From assembly GCF_002995845.1 (NCBI RefSeq), contig NZ_PVXP01000008.1, forward strand, positions 1 to 64,000: DNA of 64,000 bases, read 5' to 3'. Positions 53,762 through 62,646 of this stretch are shown here, piece after piece. Position numbers and translations under genes: made by a program. The notes under the pieces are model-generated. The model saw only the letters and a program-made list of their open reading frames with translations, had not been told where the DNA came from and made no database searches. How positions within the stretch are numbered: position 1 is the first letter of the stretch; each line of letters starts with the position of its first letter. Source of the stretch: Clostridium luticellarii. GTDB taxonomy: Bacteria > Bacillota > Clostridia > Clostridiales > Clostridiaceae.

Positions 53762-56137
53762 TTATTTTAATCTTCCCAATAATTTTCTTTTCTTGTTTAT
53801 GAAAAGCAGTGCTGCAGCAGAAAGTCCTGCCAGAGCAGCAAGAGGATAGAATTTAAAATCATCTCCTGCCTTGAAGTTTGTCACTGCCTCATCCAGCTCT
53901 TGACGTGCCTTGTTTATATCTTCCTGTGAACTGTCACTTGAACCAAGAACAGCATTTGCCTTTTCAATTGCAGCTTTAACTGCATCTGCTTTCTCCTGCT
54001 TATACTGTTTGTCTCCAGTACCTATCTCGTCCTTGGTATCTTTCAACAGAGTATTTGCATCACTTACTGCAGCTTTAAGAGAACTATCTCCTATAATGCT
54101 GTCCTTGAAGCTTTCCACTGCTGAATTTAAAGTATCAGCTGCTTTGTCAAGTTCTTCCTGGGAACTGTCTGCCGAGTTAAGAACAGCTTGAGCCGCTTTT
54201 ATTGCAGCATTAAGTGTGTCCTTTGCTTCCTGTGGACACTGACCATTCTCAGTACCTACTTTTGTGCCATCCGATAAAGTCTGTGCATCTTTTACTGCAG
54301 TTTCAAGCTTTGTCGTATCTCCCTTAGTCTGAATACCATTGATAGCATCTTTTAAATCGGCATAGGCTTTGGCAATTTCCTCTTCACTGGCTTCTTTTGA
54401 AACAGATTTTGCATCCTCAAGTGCAGTATTTAATTTCTCAAGGCTTTCCTTGGTATATTTGTCACCATCAGCAGCCTTTTTCTCTCCTTCTGAAATCAAA
54501 TTCTGTAATTCATCAAAAGTTGCTTCACTGTTCTCTGATTTTACAATAGTAAAGGAATTGTCAATTTTATCTCCAGTTTTAGTTTCATAGGTATTTATAG
54601 TAAAGCTTGTATCATCAACATCAATAGTGGAATAAGTAGGAATATCCTCCTGCCACCTGGCAGCTACATAAGCCTGCTGATTTCTTACCAGGTCATAGTA
54701 TTTACTACCTGATGCAGAATCCGCAGTCATGTACAATATACCCTTTGGATTCAAAACAGCCTTGTCATCTTCCACACTTGCAACATCTTCCAGTGTACTC
54801 TGATCCACATCTGTTCCACCATCTTTTATATCAACTTTTTGAACTGCCCCTGCATCTCCAATGCTTTCAGTATAGTCCTTATATGCCTGAGTTATCGGAT
54901 TTTTATTTATCTCATAGCTTTCAAACTCAGTTTCAAATTCATCATCAGTTAATATCTTGGATGTGTCAGTTTTAGATGAGCCATCATTCTGGACTGCTCC
55001 GCCCTCTAACATGTATGATCTGGAATAAGTGTGGTCATGTCCTGTGAGAACAACATCGATTCCGTTATCTTCAAGAATAGGAGTCAGATTATATCTTTTA
55101 TCAATTATTCCCGGTTCATTGGAGTGTTCACCAGGTCCGTATATGTCATGGTGGAGTGTTACCACACGCCATTTTGCATCTGGATTTTCAGAAATGGCTT
55201 TTTTAACAATCTGCTCATGCTCTGCCCAGTTTTCGCTGTTGGTGTTCAAATCAATGAACAATGTGTTGCCGTATGAATAGTAATAATCCCCACCGGCTAC
55301 TGTTGTCCCCTTATCTGATGCATTAGGGTTGTTGAAGTGATATGTATAATTTGCATTTTTCGAATCGTGATTACCTATGGTAGTGGCAACGGGCAGGGAT
55401 TTCAATGCCTCCGGGCTCAGATATCCTGCATATTCAATATCCTGTTTTTCAGTATCAGTTTCACTTGTAGTTTGAATCTGATCTCCTGCTGAAATCATAA
55501 AACTTACATTTGGATTCTGCTTTAATGCCGTATTTATAGTATTGTTCCAGTTGAAGCTGTCATTTCTTACAGCCGCATCCTGACCCTGTTCTGTACTAGC
55601 ACCCGTGGCAGTATTGCCGCTTGAGGAACCTATCTGCGGATCTCCCACCAGCAGAAAAGAAAAACTGTCTGTACTTTGGGTTTTATATACTGTAGCATTA
55701 GTCCACTCTCCATTTACTGTATATTCATAATAATACGTTGTATTTTCTTTTAATCCTGTTGCAGTAGCATGATTATAACTATACCCATTTGCTGGAACAT
55801 CTTTTGTAGTTACAATAATTTCTTCTGCATCACTCATATCTTGTTTTGTACCAATCCTCAATTTAGGAGCTTTATCATTCACTTCACTGTCTTTTGAATA
55901 CCAGCCAAAATTCAACTCAGTTGCATCTTTTCCCGGTGTCAGTGACATCTGTGTAGGATCCTTCTTTACTGTCTCCCATTTATTTACCCAGTCTTCCCAG
56001 GCACCATTTTTTGCTGCTTCTGTCTGACTTGCTTCAGTCCATCCATCCCATTCTGCCGCCATAGCGGTAATTCCAGTTGATGTCAGCATAGTAGCCGTCA
56101 ACACCAGAACTATCATTTTTTTGTTTCCTTTTAACAT
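53762..56137 (-). CDS. Secreted purple-acid-phosphatase-like metallophosphoesterase
   Basis: A 791-residue surface protein. It has a signal peptide of about 27 residues (ending ITAMAA), an Ig-like purple acid phosphatase N-terminal domain (SLTPGKDATELNFGWYS), and a calcineurin-type domain with metal motifs FLLVGDPQIG, SAGDQIQ, TIGNHDS, TLHHDIYG and LTGHDHTYSR. Three FIVAR-like helical repeats follow at about 560-755 (SSDSSQEDINKARQELDEAV type), then a membrane segment near 766-785 and a basic tail (NKKRKLLGRLK). It probably hydrolyses extracellular phosphoesters while held at the membrane or wall. No LPXTG-like motif precedes the tail. Promoter 56187-56215. Confidence 0.9.
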   Translation of the reverse strand: MLKGNKKMIVLVLTATMLTSTGITAMAAEWDGWTEASQTEAAKNGAWEDWVNKWETVKKDPTQMSLTPGKDATELNFGWYSKDSEVNDKAPKLRIGTKQDMSDAEEIIVTTKDVPANGYSYNHATATGLKENTTYYYEYTVNGEWTNATVYKTQSTDSFSFLLVGDPQIGSSSGNTATGASTEQGQDAAVRNDSFNWNNTINTALKQNPNVSFMISAGDQIQTTSETDTEKQDIEYAGYLSPEALKSLPVATTIGNHDSKNANYTYHFNNPNASDKGTTVAGGDYYYSYGNTLFIDLNTNSENWAEHEQIVKKAISENPDAKWRVVTLHHDIYGPGEHSNEPGIIDKRYNLTPILEDNGIDVVLTGHDHTYSRSYMLEGGAVQNDGSSKTDTSKILTDDEFETEFESYEINKNPITQAYKDYTESIGDAGAVQKVDIKDGGTDVDQSTLEDVASVEDDKAVLNPKGILYMTADSASGSKYYDLVRNQQAYVAARWQEDIPTYSTIDVDDTSFTINTYETKTGDKIDNSFTIVKSENSEATFDELQNLISEGEKKAADGDKYTKESLEKLNTALEDAKSVSKEASEEEIAKAYADLKDAINGIQTKGDTTKLETAVKDAQTLSDGTKVGTENGQCPQEAKDTLNAAIKAAQAVLNSADSSQEELDKAADTLNSAVESFKDSIIGDSSLKAAVSDANTLLKDTKDEIGTGDKQYKQEKADAVKAAIEKANAVLGSSDSSQEDINKARQELDEAVTNFKAGDDFKFYPLAALAGLSAAALLFINKKRKLLGRLK

Positions 56138-56186
56138 GTTGTGTTCCTCCTTCGTGTATTATAATTTCTTGAAGTGATTTGCCTTA

Positions 56187-56215
56187 ATTATAGGTCAGAT
56201 ATAAATCTTTGTGAA
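56187..56215 (-). promoter_or_regulatory. Sigma-A promoter of metallophosphatase gene
   Basis: TTCACA, a 17-base spacer and perfect TATAAT on the minus strand. Two copies of TTTACATT (plus-strand 56232 and 56252, start to start 20 bases) lie just upstream and could be regulator half-sites; a Pho-box reading is only suggestive. Confidence 0.7.
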
Positions 56216-56407
56216 TAATTATTAAGAGAACTTTACATTAAAAATCATAATTTTACATTGGAGGCGCACTGCTTATTCTGTTCCAGATACTGCCATTTGT
56301 GCAGTAAATGTATCGTATCATCAGGCAATATATTCTAACATTAAACACCTTTCCATAATACATAACATATTATAATAATAAATTCTATATATGAGAGGAG
56401 AACAATA

Positions 56408-57007
56408 TTGTATAATCCCTATAAAATATTTCCATGCCCTTACTGGGCCAACAATTATAGGCATAGACATCCCCCCTGTCCATATCGGGCCAATACCCAA
56501 ATATACTATCCGGACCCTGCTTCCGGTAAAATAGATCACAATTCGGCAACTGATCTTATGCGTTCTGAAGCAGGTGACAACAGCTTGATAGAACTGAAAG
56601 ACTATGGTCCGGAACCCTTTGCAGTCAATATTGAGGAAGCCGCCAAACAAAATGATACTTACCGTACTGCTTTATGGACAGGTAATCATCTGCAGCTCAC
56701 CTTGATGAGCATCAACGTGGGAGAAGACATAGGTCTGGAAATCCATCCTCATACGGACCAATTCATTCGTATCGAGGAAGGAGAAGGACTTGTCAAGATG
56801 GGAAATAGAAGAGATAACCTGGATTTTCAGAAAAGAGTGCAGGACGGCTTCGCATTCATCATTCCTGCCGGTAAATGGCATAATCTGGTAAATACAGGCA
56901 GCATACCCATTAAATTATATTCCATATATGCACCTCCCCAGCATCCTCACGGCACGGTTCATGAAACCAAAGCAGACTCAGAAGCTGCCGAGAATAACCA
57001 GCACTGA
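56408..57007 (+). CDS. Cupin-domain protein with CPYxAN repeat
   Basis: A 199-residue protein. Residues 1-45 hold two copies of PCPYxAN (CPYWANN and CPYRANT) in a Tyr/Pro/Arg-rich segment, like a coat or surface peptide. Residues 70-185 are a cupin barrel with metal ligands in GLEIHPHTDQFIRIEEGEG (His, His, Glu) and PAGKWHNLVNTG (His). The start is TTG at 56408, with GAGAGGAGAA upstream. Related clostridial proteins combine a cupin with a Cys-rich start; enzymatic activity is not established. Confidence 0.8.
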   Translation: MYNPYKIFPCPYWANNYRHRHPPCPYRANTQIYYPDPASGKIDHNSATDLMRSEAGDNSLIELKDYGPEPFAVNIEEAAKQNDTYRTALWTGNHLQLTLMSINVGEDIGLEIHPHTDQFIRIEEGEGLVKMGNRRDNLDFQKRVQDGFAFIIPAGKWHNLVNTGSIPIKLYSIYAPPQHPHGTVHETKADSEAAENNQH

Positions 57008-57023
57008 TATCAGATGAAATGAC

Positions 57024-57073
57024 AAAAACAGCTTTTTATGATAAAATCTCAATATTGTGAGAAGCTGTTTTTT
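57024..57073 (+). terminator. Intrinsic terminator after cupin gene
   Basis: AAAAACAGCTT and AAGCTGTTTTTT pair, with an inner TCTCA/TGAGA stem. It stands 17 bases past the stop. Confidence 0.85.
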
Positions 57074-57172
57074 AGTATTTAGAAGATTTCCACCAGTTAT
57101 GCAAAATAAATTGTATAATATTCTGTATAAATATACATCTGAATTGTAATACTAACTGCAGAGGTGATATAT

Positions 57173-57298
57173 ATGTCTAAAAGCAAAAAAAATCTACAGC
57201 AGAAATCCGGCAGTGCAGATAATCTTATTCCGAAAAATAATCGAAATCAAAATCACAATACCAAAAAACAGGCACTGGGTCCAAATACAAAGAGATGA
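57173..57298 (+). CDS. 41-residue basic Asn/Lys-rich protein
   Basis: ATG at 57173 is preceded by GAGGTGAT. The product (MSKSKKNLQQKSGSADNL start; KKQALGPNTKR end) is very hydrophilic and basic, with no membrane segment. It looks like a small acid-soluble or nucleic-acid-binding type protein, but I do not recognise a family. Its stop codon overlaps the start of the HD-domain gene (ATGA), so the two are translationally coupled. Confidence 0.65.
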   Translation: MSKSKKNLQQKSGSADNLIPKNNRNQNHNTKKQALGPNTKR

Positions 57299-57906
57299 CG
57301 GATACATACAATTTATACCTAAATATTGAAAACAGCCTGCTTCATGATTTCAATCCATCAGTTTATTTAGAAAAAGTATGCACCAATCCAACATTTCAGC
57401 AATACCCATTTAGTATGCTGTACAAACTGAAGACTACGGAACAATCAAAAAAATATCATCCAGAAGGCAGTGTATGGAATCATACTCTCCTGGTAGTAGA
57501 TGAAGCTGCAAAAATAAAAACAAGAAGTAAAAATCAGAAAGTACTCATGTGGGCAGCACTCCTTCACGATATAGGAAAGCCTTCTACAACAAAAAAGAGA
57601 AAAGGCAGAATAACCTCCTATGATCACGACAGGGCTGGAGCTGAATTGTCAAATGAATTTCTGTCATGTTTTACAGGTGACAAAAATTTTATCCATGATG
57701 TCTGCAATCTCATAAGATACCATATGCAGGTACTTTTTGTAGTAAATGCTCTTCCCTTCGCAGACATACAGGGTATGAAACATGACACGGATATTCATGA
57801 AGTGGCTCTGCTGGGTTTATGTGACAGAATGGGAAGATTAAACGCAGATAAATTAAAAGAGCAGAAAGACATCGAAAAATTTCTTATAAAATGTAAAAAT
57901 AAATGA
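57295..57906 (+). CDS. HD-domain phosphohydrolase
   Basis: A 203-residue protein with an HDIG-type metal-dependent phosphohydrolase domain: SVWNHTLLVVDEA (first His), LLHDIGKPSTT (HD pair) and ITSYDHDRAGAEL (second His). The C-terminal helix contains the family Asp (LGLCDRMGRLNADK). It resembles the HD part of tRNA nucleotidyltransferases and of small dNTPases, so a nucleotide or RNA-end substrate is likely. The ATG overlaps the stop of the 41-aa gene by 4 bases. A terminator follows. Confidence 0.88.
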   Translation: MTDTYNLYLNIENSLLHDFNPSVYLEKVCTNPTFQQYPFSMLYKLKTTEQSKKYHPEGSVWNHTLLVVDEAAKIKTRSKNQKVLMWAALLHDIGKPSTTKKRKGRITSYDHDRAGAELSNEFLSCFTGDKNFIHDVCNLIRYHMQVLFVVNALPFADIQGMKHDTDIHEVALLGLCDRMGRLNADKLKEQKDIEKFLIKCKNK

Positions 57907-57945
57907 CTCCAGCTCTGAAATCAAGTTGGAGTCATTTATTTCATC
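57901..57945. terminator. Bidirectional intrinsic terminator
   Basis: AAATGACTCCA and TGGAGTCATTT pair; the minus-strand side is followed by ATTTTTA. It overlaps the stop of the HD gene and also serves the aldo/keto reductase gene on the other strand. Confidence 0.85.
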
Positions 57946-58010
57946 ATTTCAAATTGTATCCACTTTTCATAATGCAACTTTCCGGATTCATAACAATTTC
58001 ATGTAGACAA

Positions 58011-58850
58011 TTAAAATTCTTCATAGGTTCTAGGATCCTGATTTTTATTTCTTCCGGATTCACGGGTAAGTCCACAAATTGTATTCATTTCCTCTTCTGA
58101 CAATTCAAAATCAAATATGTCCATATTTTCACGCTGATGCTGACTTGAAGATGCTTTTGGAATTGGAATTGCCCCAAGCTGCAGGTGCCAGCGTAAAATC
58201 ACCTGTATAACTGTCTTTTTATGAGATCTTGCTATTTTAACGATACCTTCTTCTTTAAGTACACTGTTCCCTCTTCCAAGCGGACTCCATGACTCTGTCA
58301 CAATTTTATGTTCTGCATTCCACATTCTCTGCTGCTGCTGATTAAAGTAAGGATGGAGTTCAACCTGATTTATGCTTGGAGCTGTACCTGTTTCCTTTAT
58401 CAATCGCTCTATATATTCCGGAACAAAATTACAAACTCCTATTGATCGAATTAATCCCTGTTTTTTTAATTCTATCAAAGCCTGCCATGCCTCTACATAT
58501 AAATCCAGTCTTGGGTTGGGCCAGTGAATCAGATACAGATCATAATAATCCAGTCCAGCCCTAAACAATGACTCCTGAACCGTTATAATTGCCTGCTCAT
58601 ATGCGTGATGGCGCCCCGGCAGCTTGGAAGTGATCAAAAGCTTATCTCTTGACACAGAACTTTTCCGAATCGCTTCACCTACGGCTCCTTCATTTTCATA
58701 ATTAAATGCAGTATCAATCAATCTATACCCCATATCAATTGCATTTTTTATTACCTCTGCTCCACGAGTACCATTCAACTTATAAGTTCCAAAGCCAATG
58801 GAAGGTATTTTAAGTCCGTCATTCAATTCTACTTCTTTAATCTTTTCCAT
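58011..58850 (-). CDS. Aldo/keto reductase
   Basis: A 279-residue NADPH-dependent aldehyde/ketone reductase of the AKR5-like type. The catalytic tetrad is visible: Asp and Tyr in RLIDTAFNYENE, Lys in LLITSKLPG, and His in YLIHWPNPR. Cofactor contacts come from IPIPKASSSQHQRENMDIF. The N-terminal MEKIKEVELNDGLKIPSIGFGTYKL is typical. The gene stands alone; physiological substrate unknown. Confidence 0.93.
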   Translation of the reverse strand: MEKIKEVELNDGLKIPSIGFGTYKLNGTRGAEVIKNAIDMGYRLIDTAFNYENEGAVGEAIRKSSVSRDKLLITSKLPGRHHAYEQAIITVQESLFRAGLDYYDLYLIHWPNPRLDLYVEAWQALIELKKQGLIRSIGVCNFVPEYIERLIKETGTAPSINQVELHPYFNQQQQRMWNAEHKIVTESWSPLGRGNSVLKEEGIVKIARSHKKTVIQVILRWHLQLGAIPIPKASSSQHQRENMDIFDFELSEEEMNTICGLTRESGRNKNQDPRTYEEF

Positions 58851-59007
58851 TTGATGTACATGCTCCTTAACCTCTATAATTTTTCTGAATTCTTCTTTAC
58901 ATATCTATATCTAAGTCATTATCCCTTGATATTTATTATAGTTCAATAATAATACTAAAGCAATTATCAAATTGACTTGTTGTGTTAATTGAATTCAATA
59001 AAAATAA

Positions 59008-59044
59008 AAGACGGCTCATGAATTTTACACATAAGCCGATCTTT
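59008..59044 (-). terminator. Intrinsic terminator of the flavodiiron cluster
   Basis: On the minus strand an AAGA-T-CGGCT/AGCCG-T-CTTTT stem is followed by a T-rich run, 19 bases past the end of the last fprA gene. Confidence 0.8.
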
Positions 59045-59062
59045 AATTTATATCTTTCTAAA

Positions 59063-60262
59063 TCATTTTATTGACTGAATGATACTGTCAGCAAGTTCTT
59101 CCATCAAATCAAGTTCTTCCTTTTTCATACTGGAACTAAGTGACATATCCTTATCCAAAACAGTCATTTCCTTCATTCCATCCAAGAACTTACGTATCAA
59201 TTTGCCCGACTGAGGAGCCCAGGAACCATTTTCTATGATGGCAAAAGTACGCTTTTGAAGATTCAATGCTTTCATATGCTCCAGATAATCAAGCATTGGC
59301 GGATAGATTTTGAGGTTGTAGGTTACACATGCAAGAACCACATGACTGTATTTGAAAGTTTCTGAAATCAAATAGGATACATGGGTTTTTGAAACATCAT
59401 ACACAACAACATTTTTCATGCCTTTTTCCACCAGTTCAGCCGCCAGGCTATTGGCAGCAGATTCCGTATTGCCGTACATTGAGGCATAAACTATCATTAC
59501 ACCCTTTTCTTCAGGTTCATAACTGCTCCACTTGTCATATTTATCAAGAAAATATCCCAGATTACTGCGCCATACCGGCCCGTGCAGAGGACAGATAGTC
59601 TTGATATCCAGCTTGCTGGCTTTCTTCAAAAGTGCCTGAACATGAGGTCCATACTTACCTACAATATTTGTATAATACCTTCTGGCATCATCAATCCAAT
59701 CCCTGTCAAAAGCTGTTTCATCATTAAACAGCTTTCCACCCAGAGCGCCAAAACTGCCAAATGCATCTGCAGAGAACAGTACACCATTTGTAGTATCATA
59801 GGTAACCATGACTTCCGGCCAGTGAACCATTGGGGCAGTTACAAATGCCACCTTGTGCTTTCCAAAAGACTTGGTGTCCCCTTCTTTAACCTTCTCTACT
59901 TTTTCACCTAAATTGAACCCAAACTGATTTAAAAACATAAAAGCTTTTTCAGTACATATAATCTTTACATCAGGATAACGAAGAATAATTTCTTCAATGC
60001 AGGCTGCATGATCCGGCTCCACATGATTGATTACCATATAGTCAAGAGTTCTGTCTTTAAGAACTGCTTCCAAATTTTCAAGGAACTGACGGCATACTGC
60101 CCAGTCAACAGTATCAAAAAGTACAGTTTTTTCATCCAGAAGCACATAGGAATTATAGGAAACTCCTCTTGGAATCGGATGAATGTTTTCAAATAAAGCG
60201 AGGCGATTATCATTTGCCCCAACCCAGTACAGATCTTCATTTACTTTTCTAACACAATACAT
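59063..60262 (-). CDS. fprA: Class A flavodiiron protein, copy 1 (FprA)
   Basis: A 399-residue O2 or NO reductase. The metallo-beta-lactamase-like half holds the di-iron ligands in NHVEPDHAA (H-x-E-x-D-H), PMVHWPEVM, the bridging-Asp segment LFSADAFG and CPLHGPVWR. The C-terminal flavodoxin half binds FMN (VIVYASMYGNTESAANSL). ATG 60262 has GGGGGAGG 9 bases upstream; an in-frame ATG at 60298 is upstream of that. It is a close paralogue of the 62647-63855 gene, from which it is separated by the acyl-CoA dehydrogenase fusion. Electrons should come from rubredoxin, which is fused to that neighbour. Confidence 0.96.
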   Translation of the reverse strand: MYCVRKVNEDLYWVGANDNRLALFENIHPIPRGVSYNSYVLLDEKTVLFDTVDWAVCRQFLENLEAVLKDRTLDYMVINHVEPDHAACIEEIILRYPDVKIICTEKAFMFLNQFGFNLGEKVEKVKEGDTKSFGKHKVAFVTAPMVHWPEVMVTYDTTNGVLFSADAFGSFGALGGKLFNDETAFDRDWIDDARRYYTNIVGKYGPHVQALLKKASKLDIKTICPLHGPVWRSNLGYFLDKYDKWSSYEPEEKGVMIVYASMYGNTESAANSLAAELVEKGMKNVVVYDVSKTHVSYLISETFKYSHVVLACVTYNLKIYPPMLDYLEHMKALNLQKRTFAIIENGSWAPQSGKLIRKFLDGMKEMTVLDKDMSLSSSMKKEELDLMEELADSIIQSIK

Positions 60263-60307
60263 GTATTTAATCCTCCCCCTATGTTTATTAATTATCAAGT
60301 GATTCTT

Positions 60308-60490
60308 AGGCTCAGTTGAGTTTGCTAATAAGGAATGCTTTCTCTATCTGAACCTTAGAAGAACTTATCCAGGCGCATAGCAGTGCTTATCTCCCACTTT
60401 AAGAAAAGCAGATGTCCCAAATCTTTGATTTGGTGACAGTCGCTTTCACAGAGTGCGTTGGGAGTATTAGCAATGGTAGCATTCGGATAA
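60308..60490 (-). ncRNA. Structured intergenic element, candidate RNA
   Basis: Nested complementary arms lie between the acyl-CoA dehydrogenase and fprA genes: TTATCC/GGATAA (60365-60370 with 60485-60490), CTCCCA/TGGGAG (60391-60396 with 60459-60464) and a 7-bp hairpin CCAAATC-TTT-GATTTGG (60417-60433). A separate stem AGGCTCAG/CTGAACCT (60308-60315 with 60348-60355) follows. There is no ORF with a ribosome binding site. The element starts only 2 bases past the upstream stop. It may be an mRNA leader, a processing element, or the structured end of a vanished IS605-type insertion. Confidence 0.5.
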
Positions 60491-60491
60491 A

Positions 60492-62399
60492 TCAGCATTC
60501 TATAAATGCATTTTTTTCTTCACCGCAAGCAGGACAAACCCATTCCTCTGGTATATTTTCAAAAAGTGTACCTGGAAGTACTTCACCTTCAGGATCTCCC
60601 ACAGCCGGATCATATTCATAGCCACAGCCATTGCAGACATAATGCTTCCAGTCTGGAACAACTTTCTTAGGAACTGCCCTTTTCATCTTCTTCATAGGTG
60701 GTGCCTCCTTTTTAGGCTGACCATTATCCAGTGCGGCAGTGAGAAGCGGAACAATTTCAACTAAGTCGCCAACTATACCATAATCTGAATTCTTAAAAAT
60801 TTTGGCATTAGGATCTATATTTATAGCAACAATTGTGGAAGCATCCACTATACCTTTCAAATGCTGGACCGCACCGGATATGCCGCAGGCAATATACAGA
60901 TTCCCCTTGAATTTTTGCCCTGACATACCAACGTAGCGGTTCAATGGTAAATACTTGAGAGTTTCAGCTACCGGACGAGAAGAACCTATAGCTGCACCTG
61001 CTTGTACTGCTAAATTTTCTATAAGCTTCATATTTTTTTTCTCTCCTACACCCATGCCTATACTTACTACTCGTTCTGCCTTATTTATAGGAGTATCCAT
61101 CGGAATTCCAACTGTAAAATCATATCCATCTTCTTTAAGAGCTTTTACAAGGGCATCAACTTTTTCTTTGGAAGTTCCTTTATCAAAAATAATTTTCTTA
61201 CGATAACCCGTTGTCGGTGTGTGTTGTGAAGTTTTAACCGCAGTTTGTCCTCTCGGTGTCTTACCAACGATATGGGCGGCAATAACCACTCGCTGAATCT
61301 CATTGGTTCCTTCATATATAGTACAGATCTTGGCATCTCTGTAAGCACGTTCAACCTCCATGCCTTTCATATAACCGCTGCCTCCGAATATCTGAAGAGC
61401 ATCATTTACAATTTCGAGGCAGGAATCCGATGCATATTGTTTTGCCATAGCCGACTCCATACTGTAGGATTCATGATTTCCCTTTAATTCTGCTGCACTA
61501 TAGATAAGCAATCTGGAAGCCCTGAGCTTTGTAGCCATGTCTGCCAGCTTAAAAGCAATAATCTGCTGTCGGCAGATTGGTTTCCCAAACTGTACTCTTT
61601 CCTTGGAGTACTCCAGAGCATTCTCGTATGCTCCCTGTGCTATACCAAGAGCCTGAGCCGCAATACCAATACGTCCGCCATCCAAAGTGGACATTGCGAT
61701 CTTAAAACCCTGGCCCTCCTTACCTAAGAGGTTTTCCTTGGGAACCTTCACATTGTTGAAAACAAGCTCCGCAGTAGCCGAAGATCGAATACCCATCTTG
61801 TCATAATGTTTCCCAAAACTAAAGCCTTCCCAGCCTTTTTCCACAATAAATGCACTTATGCCATGGGTACCTATATTCGGCGTAGTAACTGCAAAGACTA
61901 TATAAATATCAGCTTTTCCCGCATTGGTTATAAATATTTTTTCACCATTTAAAATATAGTGATCACCTTCCAATACAGCAGTAGTCTCTGTGCCGCCAGC
62001 ATCACTGCCTGCATTTTCCTCGGTTAAACCAAATGCCCCGAGCTTTTCACCTTTAGCCAGCGGAACTAAATACTTTTGCTTTTGTTCTTCAGTTCCATAA
62101 GCAGCAATGGGATATGTGCCCAGGGATGTATGTGCAGAAAGAATTACACCTGTCCCACCATCAATTCTCGACAGTTCCTCAACAGCTATAGCATAGCTGA
62201 TTACATCCAGACCAGCTCCTCCATATTCTTTTGGATATGGAATCCCCATAATTCCCATATCAGCCATTTTATGAACAATTTCATCTGGAAATTGATTCTC
62301 CTGATCAAGCATAAATGCAATAGGTTTGACTTCTTCTTCAGCAAATTTTCTGATTTTCATTCTCAAATTTTCATGTTGCTCCGTAGTTTTAAAAAACAT
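60492..62399 (-). CDS. Acyl-CoA dehydrogenase / ETF-alpha domain / rubredoxin fusion
   Basis: A 635-residue three-part flavoprotein. Residues 1-380 are a complete acyl-CoA dehydrogenase with the FAD motif [15 protein letters not shown] and the catalytic Glu in YEGTNEIQR. Residues 400-565 match the FAD-binding C-terminal part of electron transfer flavoprotein alpha ([43 protein letters not shown]). Residues 580-635 are a rubredoxin with both Cys pairs ([12 protein letters not shown] and [10 protein letters not shown]). The order suggests internal electron flow from an acyl-CoA (or back) to rubredoxin, then to the neighbouring flavodiiron proteins. ATG with GGGAGGG upstream. Confidence 0.92.
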   Translation of the reverse strand: MFFKTTEQHENLRMKIRKFAEEEVKPIAFMLDQENQFPDEIVHKMADMGIMGIPYPKEYGGAGLDVISYAIAVEELSRIDGGTGVILSAHTSLGTYPIAAYGTEEQKQKYLVPLAKGEKLGAFGLTEENAGSDAGGTETTAVLEGDHYILNGEKIFITNAGKADIYIVFAVTTPNIGTHGISAFIVEKGWEGFSFGKHYDKMGIRSSATAELVFNNVKVPKENLLGKEGQGFKIAMSTLDGGRIGIAAQALGIAQGAYENALEYSKERVQFGKPICRQQIIAFKLADMATKLRASRLLIYSAAELKGNHESYSMESAMAKQYASDSCLEIVNDALQIFGGSGYMKGMEVERAYRDAKICTIYEGTNEIQRVVIAAHIVGKTPRGQTAVKTSQHTPTTGYRKKIIFDKGTSKEKVDALVKALKEDGYDFTVGIPMDTPINKAERVVSIGMGVGEKKNMKLIENLAVQAGAAIGSSRPVAETLKYLPLNRYVGMSGQKFKGNLYIACGISGAVQHLKGIVDASTIVAINIDPNAKIFKNSDYGIVGDLVEIVPLLTAALDNGQPKKEAPPMKKMKRAVPKKVVPDWKHYVCNGCGYEYDPAVGDPEGEVLPGTLFENIPEEWVCPACGEEKNAFIEC

Positions 62400-62437
62400 T
62401 TACATCCCTCCCTTTTATTAAATAATATTCCTCAATG

Positions 62438-62554
62438 TTAATCTAAAACCTCTACATTAATTATAGCCTTCAGTATATTTCTTAACAATCTTAATACCCA
62501 GCCATTTTTCTTATAAATCTCCATTAAAATGGAAATAAAATTTATTCTGCCCAA
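62438..62554 (-). CDS. 38-residue small protein inside flavodiiron cluster
   Basis: A TTG at 62554 lies 6 bases after AGGAGG and opens MGRINFISILMEIYKKNGW, continuing VLRLLRNILKAIINVEVLD, then TAA. The peptide is basic and amphipathic, with hydrophobic residues on a helical periodicity, so a membrane-surface or partner-binding helix is plausible. It lies between fprA copy 2 and the fusion gene in the same direction. I do not recognise it. The strong ribosome binding site is the main support; a chance ORF cannot be excluded. Confidence 0.5.
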   Translation of the reverse strand: MGRINFISILMEIYKKNGWVLRLLRNILKAIINVEVLD

Positions 62555-62646
62555 CTGTCACCTCCTCTCTTCTTATTTCTTTTATTTTTAGAGTTTTAGT
62601 ATTATTTAAAAAAAATTATTTATTAATAGTTATTCTGTGAATACTT

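Noticed and set aside
53762-53900. LPXTG-type sorting signal in the phosphatase C-terminus
   Set aside because: Membrane segment and basic tail are present, but no LPXTG, NPQTN or SPXTG motif precedes them.
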